Shown here: in pieces, positions 1 to 8,614 of the stretch
Layout: the number at the start of each line of letters is the position of its first letter
How positions within the stretch are numbered: position 1 is the first letter of the stretch
Source: Subtercola boreus
Lineage (GTDB): Bacteria; Actinomycetota; Actinomycetes; Actinomycetales; Microbacteriaceae
Reading direction: 5' to 3'
Assembly (NCBI RefSeq): GCF_003399645.1
Contig: NZ_NBXD01000007.1
Coordinates: forward strand, 310,001 to 374,000
Length of the DNA: 64,000 nucleotides
Position numbers and translations under genes: made by a program
Notes under the pieces: generated by a model
Told to the model about the DNA's origin: nothing
The model's database searches: none
The model's input: only the letters and a program-made list of their open reading frames with translations

Positions 1-2
1 TT

Positions 3-308
3 CGTCGCCACGCGCTCGGCTGGCAGGAACTCACACCCGACGAGCTCGACTCCCTCGGCCAGCACCTGAAAGACCTCACTGGCGCTGTCGCCGAGGCCAC
101 CGGTGCGCTCGCGACGTACTCGATGAACTTCGGTGAATCGTACGCGCACTTCCATGTGCTCGTCGCGGCGCGCGGAGAGGATGTTCCGGCCGAGCGCCGC
201 GGCGGCAACATCGTGAACCTCCGCGCCGAGCGTCTCGATCGCGCCGGAGCTCTCACGCTCGTGCCGCTGGTGCGCTCTGCCTACCGAGCGGCACTCGCGG
301 GCCGGTAG
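3..308 (+). CDS. HIT-like domain protein, 3' part only
   Basis: The reading frame is open from the left edge, so the start lies outside the window and about 101 residues are visible. The segment AHFHVLVAAR resembles the histidine-triad HxHxH signature of HIT hydrolases and nucleotidyl transferases, followed by a proline/arginine stretch like the one after the triad in that family. Only two histidines of the triad are clear (HFH), so the call is tentative. The last 28 bases overlap the end of the convergent Lrp-type gene. A divergent HIT relative is the best guess, and catalytic activity cannot be judged from this fragment. Confidence 0.5.
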   Translation, partial: RRHALGWQELTPDELDSLGQHLKDLTGAVAEATGALATYSMNFGESYAHFHVLVAARGEDVPAERRGGNIVNLRAERLDRAGALTLVPLVRSAYRAALAGR

Positions 309-778
309 GCGACCCGCTCGACGAGAGGCGTGATGCGATATGACACCAGGTCGCGCATCACGAGGCCGGTGTTCGTGCGCTTGACGCCGTCGATGTTCAG
401 GATGACGCCCGCGATGCGGTACAGATCGTCGGCGTCGCGCGCCGCGACCTGGATGAGCAGGTCGGCGACGCCCGAGAGCCCCTGCACTTCGAGCACCTCG
501 GGAATCTCCGACAGCGACTGCCCCACCGCGGCCAGCTTTCGCTGCTTCACCGTCGTCACGACGAAGGCGCGGAGGGGGTAGCCGAGGAAGGCCGGGTCGA
601 TCCGCCGTTCGAACGAACGCAGCGACATCTCGTGCGCGTATCGCTGCTGGCGGGCGCGCACCGTGTTCCTGGCCAACCCGGTCGTCTCGGCGAGGGCGAC
701 GGTCGTGGCATCCGGAGCCCTGTTCATCGCCAGAAGAAGCGTGGCATCGACGGCGTCGGCCCTGTACGGTGTGCCCAT
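281..778 (-). CDS. Lrp/AsnC family transcriptional regulator
   Basis: The product has 165 residues, the usual size of the family. The N-terminal third carries a winged helix (DATLLLAMNRAPDATTVALA, then TGLARNTVRARQQR as the recognition helix). The C-terminal part is a RAM/ligand-sensing fold with the typical GVADLLIQV and DLYRIAGVIL segments. The start at 778 is chosen because AGGAGA lies just upstream; the open frame extends further but without similarity. The gene diverges from the dehydrogenase E1 gene at 918. A perfect inverted repeat in the shared 139-base gap (813-829) is a likely operator. Lrp-type regulators next to E1-type genes are known from methionine catabolism (mdeR/mdeB in Pseudomonas), so control of that neighbour is a reasonable inference. 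Confidence 0.85.
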   Translation of the reverse strand: MGTPYRADAVDATLLLAMNRAPDATTVALAETTGLARNTVRARQQRYAHEMSLRSFERRIDPAFLGYPLRAFVVTTVKQRKLAAVGQSLSEIPEVLEVQGLSGVADLLIQVAARDADDLYRIAGVILNIDGVKRTNTGLVMRDLVSYRITPLVERVAYRPASAAR

Positions 779-812
779 AATGCTCGTCTCCTGTCGCAGC
801 CGTGAACCACGG

Positions 813-829
813 ATGATCATTGTGATCAT
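813..829. promoter_or_regulatory. Inverted repeat, likely Lrp/AsnC operator
   Basis: ATGATCA, three bases, then TGATCAT form a perfect 7+7 inverted repeat. It is strikingly AT-rich for this genome and lies between the divergent Lrp-type gene and the E1 gene, 34 bases upstream of the regulator start. Function is inferred from position and symmetry. Confidence 0.55.
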
Positions 830-917
830 ATTCGCACCATTCACTTGCGCAGTCCACCGCCCAGTGGTGCACTGGAGGCACGTTTTGCGCACCAACCGGT
901 CTACGAGGATGTAACCC

Positions 918-3323
918 ATGAACCAGATCACGCTCACCGACCAGCCCGTCACGGCCGATCAGCCCGGCGCGGCAGACCCCGGCGCGTTCGGGCACGACCC
1001 GTCGGCGAGGTTCGCCCCGCAGTACTCCGATCCGCAGCTGCAGGTGCTGGCCGACGTGGAGGAGCGGGTGCTCTGGCTCTCGACCGCCATCATTCACCAC
1101 GCCAACCGGGTGCGTGTGAATGCGTCGGGCATCAAGGTCGGCGGCCACCAGGCCTCGAGCGCATCGCTCGCCACCATCATGACGTCGCTCTGGTTCGGGC
1201 AGCTGCGCCCCGAAGACCGGGTGTCGGTCAAACCGCACGCCTCCCCGGTGCTGCACGGCATCAACTACCTGCTGGGCGGCCTCGATGAGAGCTACCTCAC
1301 GCGGCTCCGGGAGTTCGGCGGCCTGCAGAGCTACCCGAGCCGGGCGAAAGACCCCGACCGGGTGGACTACTCCACCGGGTCGGTCGGCATCGGTGCGACC
1401 GCTCCGATCTGGGGCGCGGTGTCGCGCCGGTACGCCGGAAAGGTGAGTGGCAAGCCGACGATGGGCCGCCAGTACTCGCTCGTCGGCGACGCCGAACTCG
1501 ACGAAGGCGCGGTGTGGGAGGCTGTGCTCGACTCCGCCACCCCCGAACTCGGCGAGATCGTCTGGATCGTCGACCTCAACCGCCAGTCGCTCGACCGGGT
1601 CGTGCCGAACATCGCCGCGGGCAAGATCGAGCGTATGTTCGATGCCGCCGGCTGGCAGGTCATCACGGTGCGCTTCGGGCACCTGCTGGAGAGCATCCTG
1701 AACCGGCCCGGTGGGGATGCCCTGCGGCGGCGCCTCGTCGACATGTCGAACCCGGAGTACCAGCGTCTGCTGCGCTGTGCGGCCGAGGAGGTGCGTAACC
1801 GGTTGCCGGGAGCGGGTGACGACGCCCCCGCGATCGGAGCCCTGGTCGGCACCCTCGACGACGACACGCTGCTGCGGGCCATCCGCAACCTCGGCGGCCA
1901 CGATCTCGAATCGCTGCGCGACGCGTATGCCGAGATCGACGACACGAGGCCGACGGTGATCATCGCCTACACGATCAAGGGCAACCGGCTGCCGACGGAG
2001 GGCCACCCGCAGAACCACTCGTCGCTGTTGAGCCTGGAGCAGTTCCAGACGCTCGGCGCGCACCTCGGGGAGAATCCGGATGCGCCGTTCTCGCGGTTCG
2101 CGCCCGACAGCGAGGCGGGTCGCCTCTGCGCCGAGACGGCTGCGCGACTGGAACGCGAGCCGCAGCCCATCGTGCCGCCGCCGGCCGTTCCGACGGACTT
2201 CGGCAGAACCCCGTCGGGCACCGCCACGACCCAGGCCGCACTCGGCCGGGCACTGCTCGACCTGACGCGCGCCGCTCCGGAGGCAGCGGTGGCGGTGGTG
2301 ACGGTGAGCCCCGACGTCTCGTCGAGCACCAACCTCGCCGGCTGGCTGAACAAGGTGGGCGTGTGGAGTGCGAACGAGCGCCAGGACTGGTTCAGCGACG
2401 ACGCCGAGACCATCATGCACTGGCGTGAGAAGCCGGCCGGCCAGCACATCGAACTGGGCATCGCCGAGGTCAACCTGGTGAGCCTGCTCGGCGAGTTGGG
2501 AGCCACCTGGAGCCGGTGGAGCCAACCGCTGTTCCCCATCGGCGTGCTCTACGACCCTTTCGTCGAACGGGCGCTGGAGCCGTGGTCGTACGGCATCTAC
2601 GCCGGCGGCCAGTCGATTCTGGTCGGGACTCCTTCGGGGGTGACCCTCGCTCCCGAGGGTGGTGCGCACCAGTCGATCAAGACCCCCTCGATCGGGCTCG
2701 AGCAGCCCGGCTGCATCAGCTACGAGCCGGCGTTCGCTCTCGATACGGAGTGGACCCTGCTGGCCAGCCTCGGTCGGCTCGGCCGCCCTGACGGAACGTC
2801 GGCGTACCTGCGTCTGTCGACGAAGCCGATCGATCAGCAGCTCGCGGCGGTTCCCGACGACCCGGCGGCACGCGAGCGCCGTCGTCGGCAGGTGATCGCC
2901 GGCGGTTACGTGCTGAGGGCCCGGGAGCATCCGGATGCCACGATCGTGACGATGGGCGCGATGGTTCCGGATGCCCTGACCGCCGCCGACCGCATCGAAG
3001 CGCAGGGCTCCCGAATCGAGGTCGTCTGCATCACGAGCCCGGGCCTACTCTACGAGGCGCTGCAGGGCCGGAACGGGCAGGACGCACACGCCGAGACGTG
3101 GATCCTCGACCAGCTGTTCCCCCGAGAGAAGGCGGTGCCCCTGGTGACGGTACTCGACGGTCATCCGCACACACTCGCGTTCCTCGGCGCAGTCAACCGG
3201 GTGCCGATGCGCAACCTCGGCGTCAGCCGCTTCGGGCAGGCTGGAGACGTGACCGACGTCTACGCGTACCACGGCATCGACACCGAAAGCATCATTCGTG
3301 CAACACTCGACGTCATCGCCTGA
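918..3323 (+). CDS. Homodimeric 2-oxo-acid dehydrogenase E1 (AceE/MdeB-like)
   Basis: This 801-residue thiamin-diphosphate enzyme has the AceE/transketolase fold. The N-terminal half has the TPP/Mg motif region VGDAELDEG (about residues 188-196) and DLNRQSLD (about 218-225). The C-terminal half has the transketolase pyrimidine and C-terminal domains. It should decarboxylate a 2-oxo acid and pass the acyl group to a lipoyl E2, but no E2 or E3 gene is present here. At 801 residues it is about 90-100 shorter than housekeeping AceE of actinobacteria, which suggests a specialised paralogue. The start follows GAGG with good spacing. The Lrp-type regulator diverges from it, as in the mdeR/mdeB pair of Pseudomonas, whose E1 acts on 2-oxobutyrate. 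The substrate here is unknown. Confidence 0.8.
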   Translation: MNQITLTDQPVTADQPGAADPGAFGHDPSARFAPQYSDPQLQVLADVEERVLWLSTAIIHHANRVRVNASGIKVGGHQASSASLATIMTSLWFGQLRPEDRVSVKPHASPVLHGINYLLGGLDESYLTRLREFGGLQSYPSRAKDPDRVDYSTGSVGIGATAPIWGAVSRRYAGKVSGKPTMGRQYSLVGDAELDEGAVWEAVLDSATPELGEIVWIVDLNRQSLDRVVPNIAAGKIERMFDAAGWQVITVRFGHLLESILNRPGGDALRRRLVDMSNPEYQRLLRCAAEEVRNRLPGAGDDAPAIGALVGTLDDDTLLRAIRNLGGHDLESLRDAYAEIDDTRPTVIIAYTIKGNRLPTEGHPQNHSSLLSLEQFQTLGAHLGENPDAPFSRFAPDSEAGRLCAETAARLEREPQPIVPPPAVPTDFGRTPSGTATTQAALGRALLDLTRAAPEAAVAVVTVSPDVSSSTNLAGWLNKVGVWSANERQDWFSDDAETIMHWREKPAGQHIELGIAEVNLVSLLGELGATWSRWSQPLFPIGVLYDPFVERALEPWSYGIYAGGQSILVGTPSGVTLAPEGGAHQSIKTPSIGLEQPGCISYEPAFALDTEWTLLASLGRLGRPDGTSAYLRLSTKPIDQQLAAVPDDPAARERRRRQVIAGGYVLRAREHPDATIVTMGAMVPDALTAADRIEAQGSRIEVVCITSPGLLYEALQGRNGQDAHAETWILDQLFPREKAVPLVTVLDGHPHTLAFLGAVNRVPMRNLGVSRFGQAGDVTDVYAYHGIDTESIIRATLDVIA

Positions 3324-3350
3324 ACGACACCGGCGGCAGAGGATCAACCC

Positions 3351-4427
3351 ATGACTTTCACCATCACAGACACCGCCGTGTTCGACGGAGACGACCTCCT
3401 CGCAGGTCGTCACGACGTTCGTGTCGACGGGGGAACGGTCACAGCCGTGACCCCGGCCGGAGCGGTCGCGCCCAGCGGAGCGGTCGTCGACGCTGCCGGA
3501 GCAACGCTGCTCCCGGGGCTCATCGACGGGCACGTGCACTTTCAGCAGCCGGTCGACTTCTCGGCGCTTCTCGCCGGCGGTGTGACAAGCGCCGCCGATA
3601 TGGCGAGCTGGCCGCCCGAACACCTGGCGGACCTCCGATCGCGAAGCGGCGGCATCGTCTTCACCACCCCCGGGGCACCGCTCATCGGGCCGGCCGGGCC
3701 GCACTCGCACATGCCGGGCCTCAGCGAAGCGGTGATCGACTCGCCGGAGGCCGCGAGACGGGAGGTCGCGATCCGCGTCGCCCAGGGCGTCGACTACATC
3801 AAACTCGTGCTCGAGGCAGAGGGCCGCGGCGGCCCCGAACCCGATGCAGCGCGCGCTGCGGTCGAAGCTGCGCATGCAGCGGGGCTGCGCGTCGTCGCCC
3901 ACGCCAGTTCGGTCGGTGCCATCGCACTGGCCGTGGAGATCGGCGTCGACATCCTGACCCATGCGCCGCTCGACGGCACGGTGGCAGCAGAGACGATCGC
4001 ACGGATCGTGGAGCAGGGCATCGTCGTGGTGCCGACCCTCATCATGATGCGCACGGTCGCCGAAGCCCGGGGTGTGCCGCAGGCGTATGCGAACGCGAGG
4101 GCGTTCGCCACGGCCATCCACGACGCGGGCGTCGTCATCGTGGCGGGCAGTGACGCCAACAGCGCACCGGGGTCGCCGGCGGCCGTCTTCCACGGCACGG
4201 GAGCGCGCGATGAGACCGGTCTGCTCGTCGACGCCGGCCTCAGCCCCGTCGAGGCGCTGCGGGCCGCGACAAGCACGAGTGCCGAGCTGTACGGATTCGA
4301 GAACCGGGGTGTCATCCGGCCCGGCAGCGTCGCCGACCTCCTGCTCGTGAACGGCGACCCGACCGCAGACATCGCCGCCGTCGGTGACATCAGGGGTGTC
4401 TGGCTCGCGGGCCGGCGCGTCTCCTGA
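3351..4427 (+). CDS. Amidohydrolase family protein (imidazolonepropionase-like)
   Basis: The 358-residue metal-dependent hydrolase begins with the small beta domain. The metal-binding GLIDGHVHF lies around residue 57, a lysine in DYIKLV near 146, histidines in VVAHAS and ILTHAP near 183 and 204, and the catalytic aspartate in AGSDANS near 264. These are the ligands of binuclear amidohydrolases such as imidazolonepropionase and prolidase-like enzymes. The C-terminal GVIRPGSVADLLLVNGDP is the classic end of the family. AGAGGA precedes the ATG. It lies 27 bases after the E1 gene in the same direction and heads the catabolic region. The substrate is probably a cyclic amide or ester, and I cannot name it. 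Confidence 0.82.
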   Translation: MTFTITDTAVFDGDDLLAGRHDVRVDGGTVTAVTPAGAVAPSGAVVDAAGATLLPGLIDGHVHFQQPVDFSALLAGGVTSAADMASWPPEHLADLRSRSGGIVFTTPGAPLIGPAGPHSHMPGLSEAVIDSPEAARREVAIRVAQGVDYIKLVLEAEGRGGPEPDAARAAVEAAHAAGLRVVAHASSVGAIALAVEIGVDILTHAPLDGTVAAETIARIVEQGIVVVPTLIMMRTVAEARGVPQAYANARAFATAIHDAGVVIVAGSDANSAPGSPAAVFHGTGARDETGLLVDAGLSPVEALRAATSTSAELYGFENRGVIRPGSVADLLLVNGDPTADIAAVGDIRGVWLAGRRVS

Positions 4428-4448
4428 CCGTCACGGCGACCGGCTGCT

Positions 4449-5057
4449 TCACCAGAGGTCGGGCAGGTGCACGTCGGGGATCACCGCCGGCAGGAACCCG
4501 TCATTCCGCGCACGACGGTGAATCTCCTCGCCGCCCTGCCCGGCCTTTCGTGCTGCAACGATCTGCTCGGGATCGAAGAACTTCCCGACGGGGTTCAGGC
4601 TGAACTCCTCCGACTCCCACATCCATTCCTTCGATCTGTTCCAGCTGCCGAAGGTGTCGAACTGGATCTCCACTCCGTTGCCTTCCGGATCCTGGTAGTA
4701 CATCGACATGGTCATGCCGTGGTCGAGGCAGACGAACGGTCGGATGCCGCGTTCCGCGAGCCGCTCGTAGTTGTCGAGCCAGACGTCGAAGGTCCCGTAC
4801 TCGAAGGCGGTGTGGTGCAACCCCACGGTGTGGCCCTTGTCGACGGATGGCTTCAGATCGGGCAGAGCGAGCAGCGCGATACGGTGGTTGGCCTCGTCAT
4901 TGGACAACCAGGCACCCTCGGTGCCGTGGTAGACCGGCTCCAGCCCGGCGATGGCTTCGTAGAACTCGACCATCTCGTCGAGCTTCAGCGTCGCGAACGT
5001 GGTGTGGTGGAACACGGGTCGAATGATCGGCCGGCGACGATTGCGGTTCGCGGTCAT
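4449..5057 (-). CDS. VOC family dioxygenase-like protein
   Basis: The product has 202 residues. Two vicinal-oxygen-chelate modules are visible. Probable metal ligands are His in FHHTTF (residues 17-18), His in GLHHTAFEY in the middle, and Glu in GNGVEIQFD near the end, the His-His-Glu set of extradiol ring-cleavage dioxygenases and glyoxalase-like proteins. DHGMTMSMYYQDPEGN is typical of catechol 2,3-dioxygenase-like members. The start at 5057 has GAGGAG seven bases upstream; a longer open frame to 5264 is rejected. It is transcribed leftward, downstream of the IclR gene, with an inverted repeat in its leader. Ring cleavage in the neighbouring aromatic pathway is a plausible role, not proven. 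Confidence 0.78.
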   Translation of the reverse strand: MTANRNRRRPIIRPVFHHTTFATLKLDEMVEFYEAIAGLEPVYHGTEGAWLSNDEANHRIALLALPDLKPSVDKGHTVGLHHTAFEYGTFDVWLDNYERLAERGIRPFVCLDHGMTMSMYYQDPEGNGVEIQFDTFGSWNRSKEWMWESEEFSLNPVGKFFDPEQIVAARKAGQGGEEIHRRARNDGFLPAVIPDVHLPDLW

Positions 5058-5077
5058 GGGGTTCTCCTCCTCGAGTA

Positions 5078-5100
5078 TCGAACGCGGATGGCGCATTCGA
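5078..5100. promoter_or_regulatory. Inverted repeat upstream of the VOC gene
   Basis: TCGAACGC, seven bases, then GCATTCGA form 8-base arms with one mismatch, 20 bases upstream of the VOC start codon. It is a candidate site for the neighbouring IclR regulator or another repressor. Confidence 0.4.
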
Positions 5101-5169
5101 CTGAGGTCTTGTGTAGCCGAACAACCGCAGCGGCACACAGCGGCCTGCCAATGGTCGGAAGCTGAGACC

Positions 5170-5949
5170 CTATCGACCGCTCCGCTGCACATCGCGCGAG
5201 ATGGCGCGAGCGATCGCGACGACGGCGGGCTCCAGCGCCCGGGTGTCGAGTGAGCCGTCGGCACCGAGCGCAGAGATCGCTGCCACGCAGTGGCCTGCGC
5301 GATCGAGGATCGGTGCCGCGACAGACGCGGCGGGCTCCGGCAGCAGCCGAGTCATGTAGGCGACACCCGTTTTCTGCGCCACGTCGAGCTGCGACCGCAG
5401 CGTCGCGGAGTCCATTCGGGTGTGTTCCGGTTCGAGAAAGAGCTCCCGCCTCAGATACGCCTCCTGGAACTCGGGCCGGCTGTACCCGAGCAGAACGTGG
5501 CCGAGGCCGGTTCCGTGCAGCGGCACGCGCCCGCCGACATGGTAGAGCACCCTACCGGCGCCGGGGGCGGAGAGCCGCTCGACGATGACGGCCTCGTCGT
5601 TCTCCCTGACCGCGAGTTGCACGTGCTGGCGGGTCGCGCGGTGGAGGTCTTCCATATACGGCAGGGCGATGGCTCGGAGGCCATGCCCGCGCGGGGCGAG
5701 CGCGGCATATTCGAGCATCCGGAGACCGATGGTGAAGGTGCCGTCGCCCTGTCGCTCGAGGGCACCCAGGCGGACGAGGTGCTGCGCGAGCCGCAGGGTC
5801 GAGCTGAGGGGGATGCGAGCCCGCTCGCTCAACCGCGTCAGGGTCAGGGCTGTCTCGTCGTCGGAGAAGACGTCGAGGAGCCGGAAGGCTCGATCGAGCA
5901 GCGGCTCCCCGGAGGCGGGACGCCCGCCGCGCCGCGGGGTGGTGGTCAT
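5170..5949 (-). CDS. IclR family transcriptional regulator
   Basis: The product has 259 residues. The N-terminal winged helix reads LLDRAFRLLDVFSDDE, then LSERARIPLSSTLRLAQHLV as the helix-turn-helix. The C-terminal effector-binding domain carries VHLPLHGTGLGHVLLGY-like features (here VPLHGTGLGHVLLGYS) and the closing VAAPILDRAGHCVAAISALG block. IclR proteins usually control aromatic or acid catabolism and bind pathway intermediates. The gene diverges from the FAD hydroxylase at 6054 and precedes the VOC gene on the same strand, so it probably controls both units. Inverted repeats sit in both gaps. Confidence 0.88.
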   Translation of the reverse strand: MTTTPRRGGRPASGEPLLDRAFRLLDVFSDDETALTLTRLSERARIPLSSTLRLAQHLVRLGALERQGDGTFTIGLRMLEYAALAPRGHGLRAIALPYMEDLHRATRQHVQLAVRENDEAVIVERLSAPGAGRVLYHVGGRVPLHGTGLGHVLLGYSRPEFQEAYLRRELFLEPEHTRMDSATLRSQLDVAQKTGVAYMTRLLPEPAASVAAPILDRAGHCVAAISALGADGSLDTRALEPAVVAIARAISRDVQRSGR

Positions 5950-5954
5950 ACTGC

Positions 5955-6011
5955 GATAGTGCCATCCATTGAAAGTCCGGGCAAGGCTCGGCCTGTGTAT
6001 GGGGCACTATC
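5955..6011. promoter_or_regulatory. Spaced inverted repeat between IclR and hydroxylase genes
   Basis: GATAGTGCC at 5955-5963 and its exact reverse complement GGCACTATC at 6003-6011 flank the divergent promoter region. Spaced 9-base arms fit a site bound by two IclR dimers. A further partial copy (CAGTGCCC) lies around 6030. Function is inferred. Confidence 0.45.
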
Positions 6012-6053
6012 AGACGTGTCGAAGAAGACAGTGCCCAGCTCAGGAGTTCACCC

Positions 6054-7652
6054 ATGACTGATGACGTCGTGCCCGTACTGATCGTCGGCGGTGGCCCCGT
6101 CGGGTTGGCGCTCGCCGAAGAGTTGAGCCTGCACCGTGTGCCGGTGATCGTGGTGGAACCACGCGCGGTGGTCGAACACTCCCGGCCCCGGGCGAAGACG
6201 ACGTCAGTGCGCTCGATGGAACACTTTCGCCGCTGGGGCATCGCCGATCACCTGCGCCGGGTGGCTCCCCTCAGCAGAACCTGGTCGCAGCGTGTGACCT
6301 TCGTGCAGACCGTCACGGGGCAGGAGATCACCTCTGTTGAGGGGTGTCTGGGCCTCGATGCCGGCCCCGACCTCACCCCGGAGCCGGCCCAGCAGGTGAC
6401 CCAGCCTCTCGTCGAAGAGGTGATGCGCGCCGATCTCGCTCAGAAAGCCGGGGTCGAGCTGCTGTTCGGCTGGCACGCCGTCTCGGTGGAGGACGGCCCG
6501 GATCACGCGCGGGTCGTCCTCAGCAACGGGGAGGGCGAGCGACGCACTGTGTCCGCGCTCTATGTCGTCGGCGCAGACGGGCCCCGCAGCGTCGTGCGCT
6601 CGGCGATGGGCGCCCGGTACGAGGGTTCCGTCGCCGGTCGGCCGAACGTCAACATCACCTTCCGGTCGAGCGAACTCGCCGGCCTGATCCCCCACGCACC
6701 GTCGATCCACTACTGGGTGCTGAATCCCGACGCCCCCGGCGTGGTCGGGCCTCTCGATCACGCCGGCACCTACTGGGCGATCTCGACCGGAACCACCCAC
6801 GTCGACGATGCTGCGCACGCCGCACGCATCGTGCGATCCCTTCTCGGCGCAGACGTCGATGTCGAGGTGCTCGCAACCGACCCGTGGCAGGCGCGCATGC
6901 TTCTCGCCGACCGGTACCGCACCGGCAGGCTCTTCATCGTCGGTGATGCCGCCCACCAGAATCCTCCGTGGGGTGGCCACGGCTTCAATACCGGGGTCGG
7001 TGACGCAGTCAACCTGGGTTGGAAGCTCGCCGCGGTGCTCGGCGGATGGGCGCCCGACGCGCTGCTCGACAGTTACGGGGTCGAGCGGCGCCCCATCGAG
7101 GGCCAGACGATCGAGTTGGCGGCGTCGAATATGGCCTCGCTCTCCGTCGACCTCAGCAACCCGCTGCTGATGGCGTCAGGAGCGGCATTCGAGGCCGCGC
7201 GCGCTGAACTCGGGCCGGTCATCCGACGACTGAAATCCCCGGAATTCCTGAGTTCCGGGCTGGTGCTGGGGTACGGCTACGGGCCGACCTCCCGGCAGCA
7301 GGCGGCCACCCCGGCCGACTACGAACCCCGCGTCGAGGCCGGCAACAGACTGCCTCACAGAGTCGTGCACGGCCACGCGATCTACGATCTGCTGGGCGAG
7401 TGGTTCACGGCGATCGGCACAGCAGCTGAGGTGTCACCCCTTCTCGCCGAGGCCGACCGACGCGGCATCCCGCTCGCACATCTCGAGACGGCGGAGCCGG
7501 GTGTCGTGCTGGTCAGACCCGACCAGCACATCGCCTGGGTCGGCGGTTCGTCTGCGGACTGGGGCGACGTACTCCAGCGTGCCATCAGCGGGTTCGCTGC
7601 CGTGGCCGGCGCTGCTGCCGCGCCCGTGAGAGCCGAAGGAGCACTCGTATGA
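6054..7652 (+). CDS. FAD-dependent aromatic hydroxylase (class A monooxygenase)
   Basis: This 532-residue flavoprotein monooxygenase should insert one oxygen into a phenolic ring using NAD(P)H. The N-terminal dinucleotide fold VLIVGGGPVGLALAE lies at residues 8-22. The middle has a DG motif (YVVGADGPRSVVRSAMG). The second FAD motif GDAAHQNPPWGGHGFNTGVG lies near residue 297 and is followed by DAVNLGWKLA. The extended C-terminal thioredoxin-like tail is typical of the MhpA/PheA group. AGGAG precedes the ATG. The stop overlaps the ATG of the next gene (ATGA), so it leads a coupled operon with the decarboxylase-like amidohydrolase and the aldehyde dehydrogenase. The substrate is probably a hydroxybenzoate or hydroxyphenyl acid. 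Confidence 0.88.
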   Translation: MTDDVVPVLIVGGGPVGLALAEELSLHRVPVIVVEPRAVVEHSRPRAKTTSVRSMEHFRRWGIADHLRRVAPLSRTWSQRVTFVQTVTGQEITSVEGCLGLDAGPDLTPEPAQQVTQPLVEEVMRADLAQKAGVELLFGWHAVSVEDGPDHARVVLSNGEGERRTVSALYVVGADGPRSVVRSAMGARYEGSVAGRPNVNITFRSSELAGLIPHAPSIHYWVLNPDAPGVVGPLDHAGTYWAISTGTTHVDDAAHAARIVRSLLGADVDVEVLATDPWQARMLLADRYRTGRLFIVGDAAHQNPPWGGHGFNTGVGDAVNLGWKLAAVLGGWAPDALLDSYGVERRPIEGQTIELAASNMASLSVDLSNPLLMASGAAFEAARAELGPVIRRLKSPEFLSSGLVLGYGYGPTSRQQAATPADYEPRVEAGNRLPHRVVHGHAIYDLLGEWFTAIGTAAEVSPLLAEADRRGIPLAHLETAEPGVVLVRPDQHIAWVGGSSADWGDVLQRAISGFAAVAGAAAAPVRAEGALV

Positions 7653-8614
7653 GAATCATCGCCATCGAAGAACACATGCTGCCGAGAGACGTCATCGAAG
7701 CCGCCGGGGTCGATCTCGGCCTGCGTGCCGGAAAACGTGCCGCCGAACTCGACGAGGTGGGTGAGGCGAGACTCCGGGTGATGGATGACGCGGGCATCGA
7801 CGTACAGGTGCTGTCGGCGCTCAGCTACTTCGTGCAGGGGCTCGAACCGCAGCGGGCCGTCGATGTCAACCGCAGGATCAACGACCGGCTGGCCGAGATC
7901 GTGGCGAACAGGCCCGATCGGTTCCAGGCGTTCGCCGCGCTGCCCATGAGCGACCCCACCGGGGCCGCCGATGAGCTCACGCGGTGCGTCGAAGAGCTGG
8001 GGTTTTTGGGGGCGATGATCCACGGCCAGACGAACGGGATGTTCCTCGACGACGTGGCGGCGCGGCCCGTGCTTGAGGCCGCGACCCGGCTGGATGTGCC
8101 CCTCTACCTCCACCCCGCGCCGCCGCCCGCCCGCATCGTCGACACGTACTACTCGGGTCTGCCGCCCGAAGTGGCGGCCTGCCTCTCGACGTCGGGTTGG
8201 GGGTGGCACTCCGAGACCGCGATGCATGTGCTGCGGATGGTCGCCCAGGGTGTGTTCGAGCACCTGCCAGAGCTGAAGGTCATCCTCGGTCACATGGGCG
8301 AAGGGCTGCCCTTCCACATCGACCGCATCGAAGACATGCTGAACCCGGTGGTCACCGGTCACTCGCTGAGCGTGGCCGAGACGCTCCGCCGAAACCTCCA
8401 CCTCACCACCTCGGGCTACAACTCCGAGATACCCCTGCAGTGTGCGATCGCCGCTTTCGGTGTCGATCGCATCATCTTCTCGGTCGATCATCCCTTCGCC
8501 CCCAGTGGGAAGGCGACCGATTTCCTCCTTTCTGCGCGGCTGAAACCGGGCGACCTGGAGAAGATCGCCCACGGCAATGCAGAAGCCCTCCTCCGAATCG
8601 AAGGACGATCATGA
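7649..8614 (+). CDS. ACMSD/resorcylate decarboxylase-type amidohydrolase
   Basis: This 321-residue protein belongs to amidohydrolase family 2. The N-terminal IEEHM (Glu7, His9) gives the ExH metal ligands. LYLHP near residue 152, GHMGE near 214 and the aspartate in FSVDHPFAPSG near 282 complete the site used by gamma-resorcylate, 2,3-dihydroxybenzoate and related non-oxidative decarboxylases. The family can also hydrolyse lactones. It overlaps the hydroxylase by four bases and the aldehyde dehydrogenase by four bases, so the three are surely made together. Removing a carboxyl group from a ring acid before or after hydroxylation fits the context. Confidence 0.82.
   Translation: MRIIAIEEHMLPRDVIEAAGVDLGLRAGKRAAELDEVGEARLRVMDDAGIDVQVLSALSYFVQGLEPQRAVDVNRRINDRLAEIVANRPDRFQAFAALPMSDPTGAADELTRCVEELGFLGAMIHGQTNGMFLDDVAARPVLEAATRLDVPLYLHPAPPPARIVDTYYSGLPPEVAACLSTSGWGWHSETAMHVLRMVAQGVFEHLPELKVILGHMGEGLPFHIDRIEDMLNPVVTGHSLSVAETLRRNLHLTTSGYNSEIPLQCAIAAFGVDRIIFSVDHPFAPSGKATDFLLSARLKPGDLEKIAHGNAEALLRIEGRS

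Noticed and set aside
7382-8572. Long reverse-strand open frame of 396 codons
   Set aside because: It is antisense to the hydroxylase and decarboxylase-like genes, which have clear motifs. Its product is Arg/His/Gly-rich without any family pattern.
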